Below, piece by piece: positions 61,805 through 64,000 of a stretch of DNA of 64,000 nt. Under the pieces are notes generated by a model. That model searched no databases, was not told where the DNA came from, and saw only the letters and a list, made by a program, of their open reading frames with translations. The position numbers were made by a program, and so were the translations under genes. The stretch's first letter is position 1. Each line of letters opens with the position of its first letter. This DNA comes from Melitaea cinxia (lineage: Eukaryota; Arthropoda; Insecta; Lepidoptera; Nymphalidae), in assembly GCF_905220565.1 (NCBI RefSeq), contig NC_059398.1, forward strand, positions 8,269,177-8,333,176, written 5' to 3'.

Positions 61805-62109
61805 TATTCTTTGTTACCATCTAACTCTACTTTATTTATGGGACATTTCTATTCACTAATAGGAATCTAAAGTTTTAGTTTGATAATTGGTTGAGGTGAA
61901 ACAGGTCCTGATTGCCTATACTACTTCCTACTGTTAAAGTATATTCGTAACTTATGTGGAGGATAAACTTTATCAGTACCAGGTGCAATCTGCCTTAAGT
62001 GTACAATTTTGTTATGCATATAATTACTTAAGATAGTTTGGTAGCCACAAACCGAAGGCAGTTTAAAAACTATTTTTTATTTGTTTTTTACTCATAAATA
62101 CACAAAGCA

Positions 62110-62995
62110 TGCTATCATGATCTTAACAACCTATTTGATTACTATACAAAGAACAATATAAATGTTAGTATTCAGAAATGTCAATGTATTAGTTTTACTC
62201 GTAAAAATAATCCCATTGTTTTTAAATATAATTTTAATGGCGTTGAAATTGGCAGAACAAAGATAGTCCGTGATTTAGGTGTATATTTTGATAGCAAAAT
62301 GTTAATATCTTCTCGAATTGATATAATTAGATCCAAAGCACTCAGAAATCTTGGTTTCGTCATACGAACCTGTAGTCCCTTTAAAGATCCTCTTAGCTTC
62401 AAAATATTTTATTATGCATACGTTAGAAGCATGTTAGAATACGCTGCTCCTATATGGTCCCCACGATATGATGTTTATATAAAACGCATTGAAAGTGTAC
62501 AAAAGAAATTTGTTCATCACCTTAAATTTAAGTGTAGAAAAGCCGATATAAGTGATGAATACGTAGATATTATATGTCGAGCTTATAACCTTCTGACGTT
62601 AAAGGAACACAGGGAGGTATTAGACATGGGGCTATTGTATGATATATTTCGTGGCCGCATCAACTGCCCGGAGCTTGTTGAATGCATTATACTAAACAAC
62701 CCTTCACGGCGCACAAGACGCACTGCCTTATTTTTTGTCCCTAACTGCTCCACCAACTATGAACAGAATTCTGTACTTAGAAGATTACCTAACTCATACA
62801 ATTTGAAATTTCAAGACGTAGATATTTTCAATGGTTCACAAAATATTTTTCAAAATAAAATAAAACAACAGTTCTTTAAAAAAAGTAATCAAAACAACAA
62901 CTAAATATATATTTCATAAGTATGTATATAATTTTCACAGCTATTATTATCTTTATTATATATGTTATATTTCCTTCCAAATAAAGTTTTTTTTT
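62110..62995 (+). mobile_element. 5'-truncated Jockey/CR1-type LINE tail
   Basis: C-terminal RT coding (62116-62904) plus a 3'UTR ending AATAAAGTTTTTTTTTTTT at about 62982-62998. It lies in the presumed intron 9 of the MICAL-like gene, sense orientation. Confidence 0.7.
62116..62904 (+). pseudogene. LINE ORF2 C-terminal fragment (open)
   Basis: The frame before the first ATG (62299) already reads INVSIQKCQCISFTRKNNPI and VEIGRTKIVRDLGVYFDSKM, so the ATG is internal to a truncated ORF. It continues RNLGFVIRTCSPFKDPLSFK, YVRSMLEYAAPIWSPRYDVY, KRIESVQKKFVHHLKFK, INCPELVECIILN and RRTRRTALFFVPNCSTNYE. These blocks are the post-RT thumb and C-terminal region of Jockey-type elements. No stop interrupts 260 codons, so the insertion is recent; catalytic motifs are missing by truncation. 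Confidence 0.75.
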
Positions 62996-62998
62996 TTA

Positions 62999-63896
62999 AT
63001 TATACTCTCCAGGAGGAATCTCCCCATAGGTTTAATATGAAATAAAGTTTTTTTTTTCTTTTTTTTTTTCACGTTTGTTAATTTAAATTTTAAACGGATG
63101 GGATGGTCGTAATTGGCCTTTTTGATTATATTTCATTCTTGTTTATTTTATAATTTTTTCTGTGCTGTGTATGGTACACCCCTTATAAGTAAATAAATAA
63201 ACAGAAATTCACATAAGAATTATTTTTTCATTTAATACAACGCACGGATTATAATTAAAAAACTAAAATAAAACTGTCACAGTGATAGCTGTCACTAGAT
63301 GCGCCATATTTGCAGTTTTAAATTTACCCAATAACCCCAATGAAGAAGTTTTAAATTTGAAAACGTAACCCTGAACTGTCACTCCGATTTTATATCGTGG
63401 ACACTAAGCTTATTTATCAGGAAATTAATATTTATAAATAAAAATGAAGCGGACAAAACTATCTGGACGTTATATGAAAAAAAAAAATCAAAATTACGAA
63501 AAATTACAAAAGCTTTGTTGTTTTACACTATTTCCGCTAAACAACAGAGATAGATGCCTCTGACAATATTGAAGAATTAATTACATCAAAAGTATGTGGT
63601 AAATTATTCTGAAATTTTTTCAATGTATATTTAGGATATAGTTCTATCCATTTTATTTGCCAATTTTTTACAACCATTTCCGGAGTTATTGAACAAGGAC
63701 ATTCATAATAGATCGTGTATTTTTGCAAAACTTTATTTAATTATATCTATTAAACGGTGTGAATTGTGAAAAAACCTTTTTTTCAATATATATATAGGTT
63801 TTTTTAATTATAATCTTTCGAATAAATACAAAAAAAAATTTATGTCAATTTTATCATTTGACTATCAAACTACCTTAAATATTCATACATATGTAT
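62999..63896. other. AT-rich DNA, no gene seen
   Basis: A minus-strand frame at 63537-63728 (YYECPCSITPEMVVKNWQIK) is short, has no recognised domain and no supporting context. Confidence 0.4.
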
Positions 63897-64000
63897 ATAT
63901 TGACGACGCGTTGGCGCAACGGTTTGTGGCTGTTGCGCGGGCGTTTGTAGGTTCATTCAACATTTGTATTGGCCATAAAGATCTTTGCCGTGCTCTGGGT
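63897..64000 (+). mobile_element. tRNA-derived SINE, cut by the window end
   Basis: TTGACGACGCGTTGGCGCAA, then TTGTATTGGCCATAAAGATC and TGCCGTGCTCTGGGT. Same family as 58949-59162; the B box is degraded (GTAGGTTCATTC). Confidence 0.6.

Noticed and set aside
63537..63728. Minus-strand frame with YYECPCSITPEM
   Set aside because: 63 codons without domain, upstream signals or related sequence in the window.
61087..64000. Search for the C-terminal bMERB domain of the MICAL-like gene
   Set aside because: No helical, Glu/Arg-rich exon with matching phase was found; only SINE and LINE sequence. The exon must lie beyond the window.

Overview
The window looks like nuclear DNA of a moth or butterfly (Lepidoptera, inferred). 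It is AT-rich, has small exons with GT..AG introns, and is dominated by mobile elements of kinds usual in lepidopteran genomes: CR1/Jockey-type and RTE-type LINEs, Helitrons with CTAG ends, tRNA-headed SINEs and TIR/foldback elements. No bacterial-type genes, rRNA or CRISPR arrays were seen.

Three host genes are supported. (1) 24787-26229 (-): an intronless gene for a secreted or membrane-anchored low-complexity protein (signal peptide; S/N/Q/G/P-rich; a Gly/Ala hydrophobic segment; paired-cysteine repeats). (2) 28662-40999 (+): a three-exon gene for a 161-residue secreted protein made of three homologous Cys-pair modules; the introns are about 8.9 and 3.0 kb and full of repeats. (3) 47571 to at least 61086 (+): a MICAL-like (MICALL) gene. 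Nine exons join in frame and encode a CH domain, a LIM domain, an acidic linker with three NPF motifs and Pro-rich segments; the 3' end lies beyond the window.

Layout: 1-2720 repeat debris (BED finger relic, LINE tail, Helitron); 2722-7638 a nearly intact LINE with ORF1, an unusual 31-residue-repeat reading frame and ORF2; 7640-10480 TIR element and transposase relics; 10485-13161 a Helitron split by a LINE; 13591-15370 stacked Helitrons; 16575-19796 a decayed RTE LINE; 19869-23528 a second Helitron split by a Jockey-type LINE; 24-26 kb gene 1; 28.6-41 kb gene 2, whose introns hold a palindromic tRNA-like cluster and a perfect 41-bp hairpin; 41-47.5 kb Helitrons, a Crypton-like relic and a LINE; 47.5-61.1 kb the MICALL-like gene with repeat-filled introns 4 and 8; 61.1-64 kb SINEs and a LINE tail.

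The best candidates for something undescribed are the tandem-repeat frame between ORF1 and ORF2 of the first LINE, entered through an eight-T run that ends at the ORF1 stop, and the TIR-bounded tRNA-like elements at 29.7-30.5 and 40.5 kb. All family names come from reading motifs by eye; no database search was run.
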